A DNA stretch of 64,000 bases, from contig NZ_CP104003.1 of NCBI RefSeq assembly GCF_025231485.1, positions 3,577,960-3,641,959 of the forward strand. The letters run 5' to 3'. The notes below the pieces were generated by a model. That model was given only the letters and a program-made list of their open reading frames with translations, did not search any database and was not told the origin of the DNA. A program made the translations under genes and the position numbers. This stretch comes from Salinirubellus salinus (lineage in GTDB: Archaea > Halobacteriota > Halobacteria > Halobacteriales > Haloarculaceae). The stretch's first letter is position 1. Each line of letters opens with the position of its first letter. This document shows, one piece after another, positions 23,786 through 31,987 of this stretch.

Positions 23786-23914
23786 AGGTTTCGATAGGGT
23801 CCGCCCAGTTCAAAAGGGTTCTGTCCGTTACACCAGCAGAACGTCCGTCTCCGCCGCCACGGCGTCTGACGGGCGACCGACAGGTGTGGCGTCGCGTCGT
23901 CCCGCGTTCCGTCG

Positions 23915-24934
23915 CTACGGCAGACCGACGCCCATCGTCTCGTCGGTCCGGGCCATCGACTCGCCCCGGTCGGCCTCGCCGAGGACCGCGCGGATGGCGT
24001 CGACGTTCTCCGGCACCACGTCGGACTCCTGGTGGATGGCCTGGAACAGGTAGAGGTCGTCGCCCTCGATGGAGACCGACTCCTCCCAGATGCAGTTCTC
24101 CCAGAGGTCACCGCGCGGCCGGCCGATGTCGTAGGCGTACTCCTTCAGTTTGCCCGCCCCGTCGATGTCGTGACGCTCGGGGATGAGGAACAGGCGCGAC
24201 TCCTCGGCCAGCAGGTCGCGGACTTCGTCGGCGGCGTCGGGCGCGTCCTCGAGCGTGACGTTCACCGAGTGGGTGTGCATCAGCGTCGCGGGCACCTTCA
24301 TCCCGAGCGTGTCGATGTCCAGGTCCGGGAAGATGGTGTTCACGTCGGGGCCGTGGTGCGAGGGCAGGGTCACCGGGTTCGGCAGGATGTCGTTGATGGG
24401 ACCACGGCCGGTCTGGCCGGGGTCGCCGCCACGCCGGACGAGGGTGACACGGGCCTTCTCGACGCCGTAGGCCTCCTCGACGGGGGCGAGCAGGCGGGAG
24501 AGCCCGGTCGTGTTGCAGGAGACGACGCGGACGTGGTCGGCACCCTCGGCCTCGTCGTAGTTGCCCCGTGCGTTGAACGAGACGTCCACGAGGTCCGCCG
24601 ACTCGCCGCCCTGGTACAGGGCCGGCGTGTCGTAGGCCTCGTACATCGCCTTGTTCTCCGCACCGATGCCGGAGGGGCAGGCGTCGACGACGACGTCGGC
24701 GGCCTCGACGAGTTCCTCGACGGTGCCGGCGAGTTCGATGCCCGCCTCCTCGAACAGGTGGACGCGGTCCTCGATGGCGGCGTAGAGCGGGTAGCCCTTG
24801 CGCACGGCTGTCTCGGCCTCGTGGTTGGGTCGTGTCTTGGCGACGCCGACCAGTTCCATGTCCGGCTGGAGGGTGACGGCGTCCGCCACGCGCTTGCCGA
24901 TAGTTCCGTACCCGTTGACCGCGACTCGAATCAT
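23915..24934 (-). CDS. gapB: Type II (archaeal) glyceraldehyde-3-phosphate dehydrogenase
   Basis: 339 residues, the size of archaeal class II GAPDH. A Rossmann N-terminus [20 protein letters not shown] binds NAD(P), followed by the archaeal variant core [17 protein letters not shown]. The catalytic Cys is in [13 protein letters not shown], and HTHSVNVTL follows later. It converts glyceraldehyde 3-phosphate to 1,3-bisphosphoglycerate or the reverse; in haloarchaea with two isozymes the archaeal form works in gluconeogenesis. A TATA (CGCTTACCC) is centred about 27 nt before the ATG at 24934, so it is leaderless. The gapB name follows Haloferax usage and is my inference. Confidence 0.92.
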   Translation of the reverse strand: MIRVAVNGYGTIGKRVADAVTLQPDMELVGVAKTRPNHEAETAVRKGYPLYAAIEDRVHLFEEAGIELAGTVEELVEAADVVVDACPSGIGAENKAMYEAYDTPALYQGGESADLVDVSFNARGNYDEAEGADHVRVVSCNTTGLSRLLAPVEEAYGVEKARVTLVRRGGDPGQTGRGPINDILPNPVTLPSHHGPDVNTIFPDLDIDTLGMKVPATLMHTHSVNVTLEDAPDAADEVRDLLAEESRLFLIPERHDIDGAGKLKEYAYDIGRPRGDLWENCIWEESVSIEGDDLYLFQAIHQESDVVPENVDAIRAVLGEADRGESMARTDETMGVGLP

Positions 24935-25072
24935 ACCTGACGGTGAATCGCCCCGGAGGGTAAGCGTTTCGAGGGTTAGGCAGTGACGAAATAAGCCCCC
25001 GGGCGCCGAAGTCGGACGGGCCACGCACACCGGAGTGACAAGGGCTAACCGCGCGCCGGTCGGAGACGGGGT

Positions 25073-26029
25073 ATGACCGAGGACGAACTGGGGGCGGCGG
25101 CGCGCACGGCCGTCGAGCAGTGTCTCGCGCTCGAGGCCGACGAGTCGCTGGTCGTCGTCACCGACGACGAGCGCGAACCCATCGGGGAGGCGCTCTACCG
25201 CGCCGGCCGCGACGTGACCGACGACGTGACGATGGTCCGCTACCCGCCGGGCGGGGAACACGGCGAGGAACCGCCCGCGGCCGTCGCGAGCGCGATGCGA
25301 CACGCCGACGCCTTCCTCGCGCCCACCTCCAAGAGCCTGAGCCACACCCGTGCCCGCGGGGACGCCAGCGATTCGGGCGTCCGTGGCGCCACGCTCCCGG
25401 GCATCACGGAGGCGGTGTTCACGGCCGGGCTGGACGCCGACTACGACGCCATCGCGGCCGAGTGCGAGACGATGCTGGAGCAGGTGGCCGAGGCCGAGGA
25501 GATACGGGTCACGTCGCCGAGCGGGACGGACATCACCTTCCGGCCCGGTGACCGCGAGTGGTTCGCCGACACGGGCGTCATCCACGAGGCGGGCGAGTTC
25601 GGCAACCTCCCCGCCGGCGAGGTGTTCGTCGCCCCCGAGGACGCGAACGGGACGTACGTCGTCGACGGGACCATCTCACCGCACGGCCTGCTGGAGGAGG
25701 GCCACACCGTCGAGATAACCGTCGAGGACGGATGGGTGACGGCCGTCTCGGACGACGAGGTGCGGGCCGCGCTGGAGGCTGCCGCGGAGAAGGGCGGCGA
25801 CGGCGCGTACAACCTCGCGGAACTCGGCATCGGGACGAACACCGCCGTCACCGAACTGGTCGGGAGCGTCCTGCTGGACGAGAAGGCCGGCGGCACCGTC
25901 CACATCGCCTTCGGCGACGACATGGGGCTGGGCGGGGACACGGACGCGGCCATCCACGCCGACGGCGTCCTGCGGGACCCGACCGTTCTCGCCGACGGTG
26001 TGGAGGTGGCGCTGCCGACCGTCGAGTAG
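25073..26029 (+). CDS. Leucyl aminopeptidase, M29 (AmpS/T) family
   Basis: 318 residues with the M29 metallopeptidase order: an N-terminal alpha/beta part ([27 protein letters not shown]), then a metal-site region with [33 protein letters not shown] and [12 protein letters not shown], where Glu, His and Asp residues bind two divalent metals. It is slightly shorter than typical 370-410-residue bacterial AmpS proteins, as in other archaeal versions. Likely role: release of N-terminal residues during cytoplasmic protein turnover. A CTAACC-like AT pocket lies about 30-40 nt upstream; the ATG at 25073 is the natural start. Confidence 0.88.
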   Translation: MTEDELGAAARTAVEQCLALEADESLVVVTDDEREPIGEALYRAGRDVTDDVTMVRYPPGGEHGEEPPAAVASAMRHADAFLAPTSKSLSHTRARGDASDSGVRGATLPGITEAVFTAGLDADYDAIAAECETMLEQVAEAEEIRVTSPSGTDITFRPGDREWFADTGVIHEAGEFGNLPAGEVFVAPEDANGTYVVDGTISPHGLLEEGHTVEITVEDGWVTAVSDDEVRAALEAAAEKGGDGAYNLAELGIGTNTAVTELVGSVLLDEKAGGTVHIAFGDDMGLGGDTDAAIHADGVLRDPTVLADGVEVALPTVE

Positions 26030-26206
26030 TCAGCCGAGGCGCAACACCACCCCCAGCCCCGCGAAGCCGACGACGACGAGACCGAACAGCGCGACCAGTC
26101 CGAGTGGGCCGCCGACGCTGAACAGGACGAACGCGCCCGCGACGGCCAGCAGGCTGGCCAGCGAGTAGGCGACGTAGAGGCGGAGGCCGGTACCGAGGAG
26201 GGACAC
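26030..26206 (-). CDS. 58-residue two-helix membrane protein
   Basis: A short gene abutting the M29 peptidase gene tail to tail. The GTG at 26206 gives a 58-residue protein starting MSLLGTGLRLYVAYSL with two hydrophobic helices (about 8-30 and 35-54) separated by a GGPLG turn. I chose this start because the longer frame upstream is Arg/Pro-rich and looks non-coding. Similar tiny haloarchaeal membrane proteins exist, from memory. Function unknown; no convincing TATA was seen. Confidence 0.5.
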   Translation of the reverse strand: MSLLGTGLRLYVAYSLASLLAVAGAFVLFSVGGPLGLVALFGLVVVGFAGLGVVLRLG

Positions 26207-26487
26207 GGTGGGAGGTGTCGGTGGGCGGTGATGGCTCTTGTGGGGACCGAACGGCCAGCGTCGGCCGCGCGAGCGCAGGGAGCGCGTGGCGGCGCAGGGG
26301 GCAGGCCCGCCGTGGCGCGGTCCCGTCGCCCTCGGCATCACCGCGGTGCGGTCGCTGTCTCCCGTGTACCGTGACTCGCCCGCCGCTCGCCGTCACAGCG
26401 TTCCGTACCGCGCACCACCACGGCCCACGCCCACGCACTGCTCACCCCACTCGCCACACCATAGCACCCGCGTACTCGGAGCCACGG
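26207..26487. other. Intergenic stretch, no gene recognised
   Basis: About 280 bases between the 58-residue membrane gene and the promoter of the zinc-finger gene. Frames here are Arg/Pro-rich or overlap known genes as antisense; no tRNA, hairpin series or repeat stands out. Confidence 0.5.
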
Positions 26488-26496
26488 GCTTATACG
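26488..26496 (+). promoter_or_regulatory. TATA box of the zinc-finger gene
   Basis: GCTTATACG is centred 27 nt before the ATG at 26519, which argues for that ATG rather than the GTG six bases earlier. Confidence 0.65.
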
Positions 26497-26518
26497 TCCC
26501 GACGAGAAACGAGTGGCA

Positions 26519-27172
26519 ATGAGCCACGCTACGGACCGCGTCGCGGTCCCCTGCCCGTCCTGTTCGCCGGGCGCCGAGACCGCCCACGAGGTGCTGAACG
26601 AGGGGGGCCACGCGACGGTGCGGTGTTCCGAATGCGGCCACGTCCACAAGACCGAACTCGAGGAGGAACCGAGCATCGAGCGCCGGGTCGTCGTCTCGCA
26701 GGACGGCGACTCCTTCACGGCCTACGGTGAGATGCACCCCGACGACGAACTGGAGCGGGGCGACGAGTTCCTGCTCGAGACCGACGAGGCCATCTTCCAG
26801 GTGCGCATCACGGACATCGAAGTCGCGGACGGGGGCCGGACCCACCGGGCCGACGCCACCGACGTGAAGACGGTCTGGACCCGTGCGGTGGGGAACGTCG
26901 CCGTCGACCTGACGCTCCACCCCCGGAACGGGAAGCACGACTCCTCGCGGAGCGTCAAGATACAGGTCCCCGGCGACGACGAGTTCGTCGTCGGCGAGAC
27001 GACCGAGTACGGCGAGGAGGAGTTCACCGTCCAGCAGATACTCGTCCGCGACGACATCTACGACTACAAGTTCCAGCGACTGGAGCAGAACGGGGACGCC
27101 GTCCTCGCGAAGGACGTCAAGCGCGTCTACGCCATCGACGAGAACGCCACCAGCGCCTGGTCGGCCTGGTGA
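26519..27172 (+). CDS. HVO_0476-family zinc-finger protein
   Basis: 217 residues. An N-terminal zinc ribbon is built from CPSCSPG (about residues 12-18) and CSECGHVHK (about 40-48). An acidic beta-rich domain follows with HPDDELERGDEFLLE, IFQVRITDIEV and TVWTRAVGNVAVDLTLHPR, and a C-terminal GETTEYGEEEFTVQQILVRDDIYDYKFQRLEQNGDAVLAKDVKRVYA. It matches the haloarchaeal family named after HVO_0476, whose function is unknown; the ribbon suggests RNA or protein binding. Nine nt upstream of the isoaspartate methyltransferase gene, so probably one transcript. Confidence 0.88.
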   Translation: MSHATDRVAVPCPSCSPGAETAHEVLNEGGHATVRCSECGHVHKTELEEEPSIERRVVVSQDGDSFTAYGEMHPDDELERGDEFLLETDEAIFQVRITDIEVADGGRTHRADATDVKTVWTRAVGNVAVDLTLHPRNGKHDSSRSVKIQVPGDDEFVVGETTEYGEEEFTVQQILVRDDIYDYKFQRLEQNGDAVLAKDVKRVYAIDENATSAWSAW

Positions 27173-27181
27173 GGTGAGCCG

Positions 27182-27847
27182 ATGGCGGGCGACCCGAACC
27201 CGGACGCCGGCGGCACCGACCGGGCGACCGACCGTGACCGGATGGTCGACCGACTGGTCGGCGCGGGCCACATCGAGCGCGAGTCGACCGAACGCGCCCT
27301 CCGAGCGGTCCCGCGCCACGCGTTCGTCCCCGAGGGCCACAGGGACGCCGCCTACGCCGACCGACCGCTCCCCATCGGCGGGGGGCAGACCATCTCTGCG
27401 CCGCACATGGTCGCCGCGATGTGTGATCTCCTCGGCCTCGACCCGGGCGAGCGCGTCCTCGAGGTCGGGACCGGGTGTGGCTACCACGCCGCCGTCACGG
27501 CCGAACTCGTCGGCGACGGGAACGTCTACAGCGTGGAGTACGACCCCGAGCACGCGCGGGCGGCCCGCGAGCGACTCGCCCGGCTCGGGTACGACGTCCA
27601 CGTCCGGGCCGGCGACGGCCACGACGGGTGGCCCGAGGGCGCGCTCTACGACGCGGCGTACCTGACCTGCGCCGCGGGCGAGTTCCCGTCGGCCGTCGTC
27701 GAACAGGTCCGACCGGGTGGCCGACTGCTCGGCCCGCTCGGCGGGCAGGTCCAGACGCTGGTGCTCGCCCGGAAGCGTGCGGACGGCAGGCTCGAGGAGA
27801 CCGAGCACGGCGCGGTCAGGTTCGTCCCGATGCGCGGCGGGGGGTGA
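27182..27847 (+). CDS. pcm: Protein-L-isoaspartate O-methyltransferase
   Basis: 221 residues. SAM-dependent repair enzyme that methylates isoaspartate in damaged proteins. Family motifs are complete: VPRHAFVPEG, the substrate loop LPIGGGQTISAPHMVA, the SAM motif VLEVGTGCGYHAAV, the acidic SVEYDPE at the end of strand 2, and LLGPLGGQVQTLVL near the C-terminus. There is a 20-residue Asp/Pro-rich N-terminal extension. Second gene of an operon with the HVO_0476-type protein; the paralogue at 27.9 kb follows with its own promoter. Confidence 0.93.
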   Translation: MAGDPNPDAGGTDRATDRDRMVDRLVGAGHIERESTERALRAVPRHAFVPEGHRDAAYADRPLPIGGGQTISAPHMVAAMCDLLGLDPGERVLEVGTGCGYHAAVTAELVGDGNVYSVEYDPEHARAARERLARLGYDVHVRAGDGHDGWPEGALYDAAYLTCAAGEFPSAVVEQVRPGGRLLGPLGGQVQTLVLARKRADGRLEETEHGAVRFVPMRGGG

Positions 27848-27910
27848 GGGGCGCCCACGGCTCCCGCCGCAGGCGCGCGGTTCAAGTGCCTCCACACCAA
27901 TCCCCGAGCA

Positions 27911-28657
27911 ATGGACCCCGCGGTGCTCCGTGACGACATGGTCGACAGCCTCGAACACGAGGCCAAGCGGTGCATCCGCTCGGCGACGGTCAGCGTCGCC
28001 ATGCGGGAGGTGCCGCGCGAGGCGTTCGTCGGAGACGAGTACGCCTACGCCGACCGGACCGGCGAGTGTCACGGGACACGCGTCCTCGCACCCAGCACCG
28101 CGGCCCGCCTGCTCGAAGCGCTCGCGCCCGACCCGGACGACAACGTCCTCGTCGTCGGCGTCGGCGTGGGGTACACCGCCGCCGTCCTCGCCGAGATCGT
28201 CGGGGCGGCGAACGTGCAGGCGGTCGACATCGACCGGCGACTCGTCTACGAGGCGCGCTCGAACCTCGAACGCGCGGGCTACGGTGCCGTCCTCGTCGAC
28301 TGTGCCGACGGCGCCGACGGCCTGCCCGCCTACGCCCCCTACGACAGGGTGCTCGTGGAGGCAGCGGCCATCGAACCGCCCGCGCGACTCGTCCGCCAAC
28401 TCGCATCCGACGGCCGCCTCGTCCTGCCGCTCGGCGGGGGCGAACAGACCCTGAGCGTCGTCGAGCGCGGCGACGGGTCTGGCGAGGTGGTCGAGCGACT
28501 CGGGACGACGGCGTTCTCCCCGATGCTCGTCGACGGCGAACAGGCCAACACCGTCGAGCGCAACCGGACCCACCGCGAGGACCGCGAGTTCGCCCAGCGC
28601 GCCCACGAGCGGCGCAAGGGCTGGGAGCAGGACTGGATCGACTGGGACCGCTACTGA
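27911..28657 (+). CDS. Divergent protein-L-isoaspartate methyltransferase paralogue
   Basis: 248 residues. It keeps the PIMT fold order: VPREAFVGDEYAYAD, NVLVVGVGVGYTAAVLAEIVG (SAM site), VDIDRRLVYEARSNL and LVLPLGG. The substrate-binding G-G-G-Q-T-I-S-x-P motif of true PIMTs is replaced by GTRVLAPSTAARLL, and the C-terminus is longer, with a charged helix (NRTHREDREFAQRAHERRKGWEQDW). It may act on a different target. GGTTCAAGTGCC centred about 27 nt before the ATG indicates its own leaderless promoter. Haloarchaea often carry two such genes. Confidence 0.82.
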   Translation: MDPAVLRDDMVDSLEHEAKRCIRSATVSVAMREVPREAFVGDEYAYADRTGECHGTRVLAPSTAARLLEALAPDPDDNVLVVGVGVGYTAAVLAEIVGAANVQAVDIDRRLVYEARSNLERAGYGAVLVDCADGADGLPAYAPYDRVLVEAAAIEPPARLVRQLASDGRLVLPLGGGEQTLSVVERGDGSGEVVERLGTTAFSPMLVDGEQANTVERNRTHREDREFAQRAHERRKGWEQDWIDWDRY

Positions 28658-28681
28658 GTCCCCGTCCCGGCCGTCCCGCGC

Positions 28682-29131
28682 TCACTCCCGGACCACGAGC
28701 ACCGCCGTGTTCTCCCGCCGGTCGGCGTAGCTCCCACCGGCGGGTGGTTTCACCTCGAACCGGAGCGTGCCGGTCGCCCGGTTCGGCGGGAGCGAGGGGG
28801 CGAGCTCGAGCGTCGCCCCCCCCGACCCGTTCGTCCGAGCGGTCGCTACGCCGTCGATGCGGGCGGTGTCGCCGCGCGCGACGACGGTGGCGTTCGAGAC
28901 GGCCCGGCCGTCGCTCCCGACCACCCGGACGGTCACGGCCTGCGCACCGGGGCTGGTCACCTCCGGGGTCGGACGGACGTCGAGTTCGGTCACGCCCAGC
29001 CCCGAGAGCCCCGACAGCATGTTCAGCATCACACTCAACCCCGCGACACCCACCACCAGCGCCACGACGAGTCGGATGGGGAGCCCCTCGATGGCCCGTT
29101 CGTCGCCCGCGAGTCCGTCGGTTCGGAACAC
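28682..29131 (-). CDS. Single-helix membrane-anchored beta-domain protein (DUF7382-like)
   Basis: 149 residues. The N-terminal stretch DERAIEGLPIRLVVALVVGVAGLSVMLNML resembles a pilin-like or signal-anchor helix, and the rest (about 50-149) is a beta-rich outside domain with an Ig-like feel (AVTVRVVGSDGRAVSNATVVARG...ARTNGSGGATLEL). The DUF7382 name is from memory. The GTG at 29131 is chosen because TTCATACCGG lies about 26 nt upstream. Divergent from the HerA-like ATPase gene, 83 nt away, so the two promoters share that gap. Confidence 0.65.
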   Translation of the reverse strand: MFRTDGLAGDERAIEGLPIRLVVALVVGVAGLSVMLNMLSGLSGLGVTELDVRPTPEVTSPGAQAVTVRVVGSDGRAVSNATVVARGDTARIDGVATARTNGSGGATLELAPSLPPNRATGTLRFEVKPPAGGSYADRRENTAVLVVRE

Positions 29132-29214
29132 GGGCGGTCTGGTCCCGCCTTCCGGTATGAACCCTCGGTCCGGGGCCGGCGAGGGTTCTTGTCGGATGCC
29201 GAGCCAGCCCCGCC

Positions 29215-30330
29215 GTGCACGTACTCGGGCGACGTGAGGGGACGGCGCGCGAGAGGGTGAGGAGCGACGGGCCGGCCGGGCGACTCGGCACCTTCCGCGC
29301 GCGAGACGGGAGCGCGGGTGCCCCCGTCGGCGTCGACTTCGACCGGCCGCACGCGGCCTGCGTGGTCGGCAAGCGCGGGTCGGGCAAGTCACACACCCTC
29401 GGCGTGCTGGCGGAGGGGCTCGCCGCGACACCGGGGGTGACACCGCTCGTCTGCGACCCGATGGGGGCGTTCGACGGTCTCCAGGCGGGTGGCTTCCACG
29501 TCCGCGAGCCGCAGGTTCGGGCGAGCGCGCTCCCGCCGCGAGCGTGGCCGCCGCTCCTCGGGCTCGACCCGGCCGGCGGCCCGGGCGCGCTCGTCTGGCG
29601 TGCCGCGGCCGACCGCGAGACGCTCCCTGGAATGACCCGATTCGTCGCCGGGAGCGACGCCCCCGACCGGACGCGGCGCGCGGCCGCGAACCACCTCGCG
29701 CTGGCCGACGCGTGGGGGGTGTTCGCCCCCGACGCGCCACCTGCCGAGGCGTTCCTCGAGCGGGCGACGGTCTGCGCACTCGCCGGGCTGTCGGCGGCAC
29801 CCGCGAACGCCGTCGTCCGGGTGCTCGCCACGGCGTGCTACCGCGCCCGCCTCGACGGTCGACTCGACACCCTGCCGTGGCTCCTCCTTGACGAGGCCCA
29901 CGTGTTCCTCGATGGGCTCGCCCGCCCGGCACTCGAGCGACTCCTCACGCGCGGGCGGGCGCCGGGCGTGAGTCTCGTCCTCGCCACGCAGCGCCCGACG
30001 GCGCTCCCCGCGGTGGCGCGCTCACAGACCGACCTCGTCGTCGCCCATCGACTCACGGCGGCGGTCGACCGCGAGACGGTGCGTGAGGTCCGGCCTGCCG
30101 GCGGCGAGGCGCTCGACGGCCGGTGGCCCACCGAGCGCGGGACGGCGCTGGTGTTCGACGACGCCGCCGAGCGTGTCGTCTCGGTCCGCGTGCGCGAGCG
30201 ACGGACGCCCGGTGGTGGGGCGAGTCCGCGCGCGAGCGAGGTCGGCGACGCGGCCACGAGCGACGATACCGGCCCGTCCGCCCCGGAACCGACACGCACA
30301 GGTCACCTCGGGGGACACGGTGGGCCGTGA
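29215..30330 (+). CDS. HerA/DUF87-like ATPase
   Basis: 371 residues. Walker A is GKRGSGKSH (about residues 52-60) after DRPHAACVVG, and Walker B is LPWLLLDEAHVFL (about 223-235). VSLVLATQRPTALPAVARSQTDLVVAHRL matches the sensor/arginine-finger region of HerA/FtsK-type ATPases. The C-terminus is a disordered Pro/Ser/Thr/Gly tail. Such proteins form hexameric motors or membrane-linked ATPases; with no NurA nuclease or other partner beside it, the target is unknown. The GTG start at 29215 has a TATA-like GGTTCTTG 25 nt upstream. Its stop overlaps the first CrcB start (GTGA). Confidence 0.78.
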   Translation: MHVLGRREGTARERVRSDGPAGRLGTFRARDGSAGAPVGVDFDRPHAACVVGKRGSGKSHTLGVLAEGLAATPGVTPLVCDPMGAFDGLQAGGFHVREPQVRASALPPRAWPPLLGLDPAGGPGALVWRAAADRETLPGMTRFVAGSDAPDRTRRAAANHLALADAWGVFAPDAPPAEAFLERATVCALAGLSAAPANAVVRVLATACYRARLDGRLDTLPWLLLDEAHVFLDGLARPALERLLTRGRAPGVSLVLATQRPTALPAVARSQTDLVVAHRLTAAVDRETVREVRPAGGEALDGRWPTERGTALVFDDAAERVVSVRVRERRTPGGGASPRASEVGDAATSDDTGPSAPEPTRTGHLGGHGGP

Positions 30331-30701
30331 GCGACCACGCCCACCGGGTCGAACCGCTGGTCCTCGTCGCCCTCGGCGGGTTCGCGGGGGCCACCTGCCG
30401 GTACCTCGTGGACCTCGCCGCTCCCGTCGGCTTCCCGTGGGGCACCCTCGCGGTGAACGTGGTCGGCTCGTTCCTGCTCGGCGTCCTCCTCTACGAGTCG
30501 CGGCTCGTGGGGGCGCTCTCCGCCGAGACACGACTCGTCGTCGGCACCGGCTTCCTCTCCTCGTTCACCACCTACTCCACGTTCGCGGTCGAGACGGCGG
30601 CGCTCGGCCCGACGCTGGCGGTCGTGAACGTCGCCGCGAACTACGCGCTCGGCCTGCTGGCCGTGCTCGCCGGCCGACTGCTCGCCCGGGTGGTCGCCTG
30701 A
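30327..30701 (+). CDS. crcB1: CrcB/Fluc fluoride channel subunit 1
   Basis: 124 residues, four hydrophobic helices. Typical CrcB features: GGFAGATCRYLVD near the start, PWGTLAVNVVGSFLLG (the conserved Asn in TM2, about 41-56), and GFLSSFTTYSTFAVET (TM3 with the Phe-box and STY residues that line the pore). It forms a dual-topology dimer that lets fluoride leave the cytoplasm. Starts with GTG overlapping the ATPase stop by 4 nt; its own stop overlaps the next crcB start. Two consecutive subunits probably make a heterodimer. Confidence 0.93.
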   Translation: MSDHAHRVEPLVLVALGGFAGATCRYLVDLAAPVGFPWGTLAVNVVGSFLLGVLLYESRLVGALSAETRLVVGTGFLSSFTTYSTFAVETAALGPTLAVVNVAANYALGLLAVLAGRLLARVVA

Positions 30702-31054
30702 TGCCCGCCGTCGACCCCGTCCTGTTCGTCGGCCTGGGCGGCACCGCGGGCGCGCTGGCGCGCCACCTCGTCGGCGAGCGCATCGAGCGCGGGACCCGCG
30801 ACACGCTGCTGGTGAACGTGGTCGGCTCGTTCCTGCTCGGCCTGCTCACCGCGCTCGCGGTCCCGGAGGTGGCGCTGCTGGCGCTCGGGACGGGGTTCTG
30901 CGGCGCGTTCACCACGTTCTCGACGTTCGCGTTCGAGACGACGCGGCTCGTCGAGGAACGCGACCTCCGTGGCGCGGCGCTGAACGCGGGGCTGAACCTC
31001 GGTGGGGGACTCGCCGCGGTCGCGCTGGGCGCGCTGCTCGCGGGACTGCTCTGA
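30701..31054 (+). CDS. crcB2: CrcB/Fluc fluoride channel subunit 2
   Basis: 117 residues, paralogue of the previous gene: GLGGTAGALARHLVGE, TLLVNVVGSFLLGLL, GFCGAFTTFSTFAFET. The start ATG overlaps the previous stop (TGATG), so translation is coupled and equal amounts of the two subunits are likely. In such paired genes each protein inserts in one orientation only, replacing the single dual-topology CrcB. Converges on the HalX regulator gene. Confidence 0.93.
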   Translation: MPAVDPVLFVGLGGTAGALARHLVGERIERGTRDTLLVNVVGSFLLGLLTALAVPEVALLALGTGFCGAFTTFSTFAFETTRLVEERDLRGAALNAGLNLGGGLAAVALGALLAGLL

Positions 31055-31078
31055 ACGAGTGGTGCGGTGGGCGAGTCG

Positions 31079-31651
31079 CTACGAGCTGTTGGCGACGAGT
31101 CGCCGGAGTGTGACCTCGAAGTCACGCGCGTCGAGCTCGGCGACGGTCTCGTCGAGTTCGCCGCGTAACTCCGCGAACCGCTCGTCGAGTCGCTGGTAGG
31201 CCTCGTTGGTCTCGAGTTCGGTGGGGTCCTTCTGGGTCATCAGCGCGGCGCGTTTCGACGCCAGCGAGAACAGCTCTCTGACCTGCGCGTCGTAGGTGCC
31301 GCGCGTGAGCAGTCGGCCCACGGTCTCGCGCAGGTCGTCGCGCAGGACGGGCTTGACGAGGTACGCGTCGAACCCCATCTCGATGATGTCGAAGTCGGGC
31401 TCGACGGCCGTCACCATCGCCACCTGACAGTCGTAGCCCCGGTCACGGACCGTCGCGAGCACCTCGTCACCAGAGCGTTCGGGCATCAGGCGGTCGATGA
31501 GCGCGACGTCCACCGTCTCGTCGACGAGGCCGACGGCCTCCTCGCCGCCGTAGGCGGTCCGGACCTCGTAACTATCCCCGAGCCAGGCTGTGTACAGGTC
31601 CGCCAGGTCTGGCTCGTCGTCCACGACGACCACCACGGGCTGGTCGTTCAC
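31079..31651 (-). CDS. HalX-type response regulator
   Basis: 190 residues. A receiver domain (about 4-118) has VVVVDDEPDL, phospho-acceptor Asp in VDVALIDRLMPERSGDEVL, and the Lys in DAYLVKPVLRDDL. A HalX helical domain follows (about 120-185, RGTYDAQVRELFSLASKRAALMTQKDPTELETNEAYQRLDERFAELRGELDETV), specific to haloarchaeal regulators and probably coiled-coil. There is no DNA-binding domain, so it signals through protein contacts. The GTG at 31651 is chosen: a GGAGG-rich Shine-Dalgarno lies just upstream. A 19-codon ORF ends in the GTGA overlap at this start. Confidence 0.87.
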   Translation of the reverse strand: MNDQPVVVVVDDEPDLADLYTAWLGDSYEVRTAYGGEEAVGLVDETVDVALIDRLMPERSGDEVLATVRDRGYDCQVAMVTAVEPDFDIIEMGFDAYLVKPVLRDDLRETVGRLLTRGTYDAQVRELFSLASKRAALMTQKDPTELETNEAYQRLDERFAELRGELDETVAELDARDFEVTLRRLVANSS

Positions 31652-31707
31652 GGACTCTCCCCCTCCCCGGTGGGCCGACGGCCGGCCCTGGGCGACTCGA
31701 TTCGCAT
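31648..31707 (-). CDS. Candidate 19-residue leader ORF of the HalX regulator
   Basis: The ATG at 31707 opens a 19-codon frame (starts MRIESP, ends EGESP) whose TGA overlaps the GTG of the regulator (GTGA). The best TATA, GACATTAATC, is centred about 31 nt upstream of this ATG, so it would be at or near the 5' end of the mRNA. It is very short and could be chance; the Shine-Dalgarno of the regulator lies inside it. Confidence 0.3.
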   Translation of the reverse strand: MRIESPRAGRRPTGEGESP

Positions 31708-31823
31708 CTGAATTGGACCGTTCGATTACTGAGACATTAATCTGTGGGCCGTTACGGGAGAGAAAATTCAACTCTGTGACAATTGAATGTTACGTCTAGC
31801 GGCCGCCAACGGGGCGTTCTGTG

Positions 31824-31849
31824 GAAGCGCCCGGATGGGGATTCGAACC
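31824..31849 (-). repeat. Duplicated 3' fragment of tRNA-Asp (attachment-site-like remnant)
   Basis: Minus-strand T-arm and acceptor end, GGTTCGAATCCCCATCCGGG and onward, matches the tRNA-Asp 3' part and 4 flanking bases (31984-32009) at 24 of 26 positions, 160 nt away. Its own stem halves do not pair properly, and no 5' tRNA half is visible, so it is not a functional tRNA. Such 3' tRNA copies are typical scars of integrative elements. No integrase is nearby. Confidence 0.6.
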
Positions 31850-31987
31850 GGAGCCAGACGGGCTCACTCGCATTCGCTCGTTGCGCGCGACTGGGAGGGT
31901 CCAGACTCCTTCAGGTGGCGTTCTGCGACTCACCGACGGGGCGAGCGAACGTGACGCGTCGCTCGCCGGGTAGTTCGTCGCGAGAAG

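Noticed and set aside
23788..23914. Possible small plus-strand gene after the TTCAAAAGGG element upstream of GAPDH
   Set aside because: No start at a fitting distance gives a convincing frame; the AT-rich element is better explained as the TATA of the hsp20 leader ORF on the other strand.
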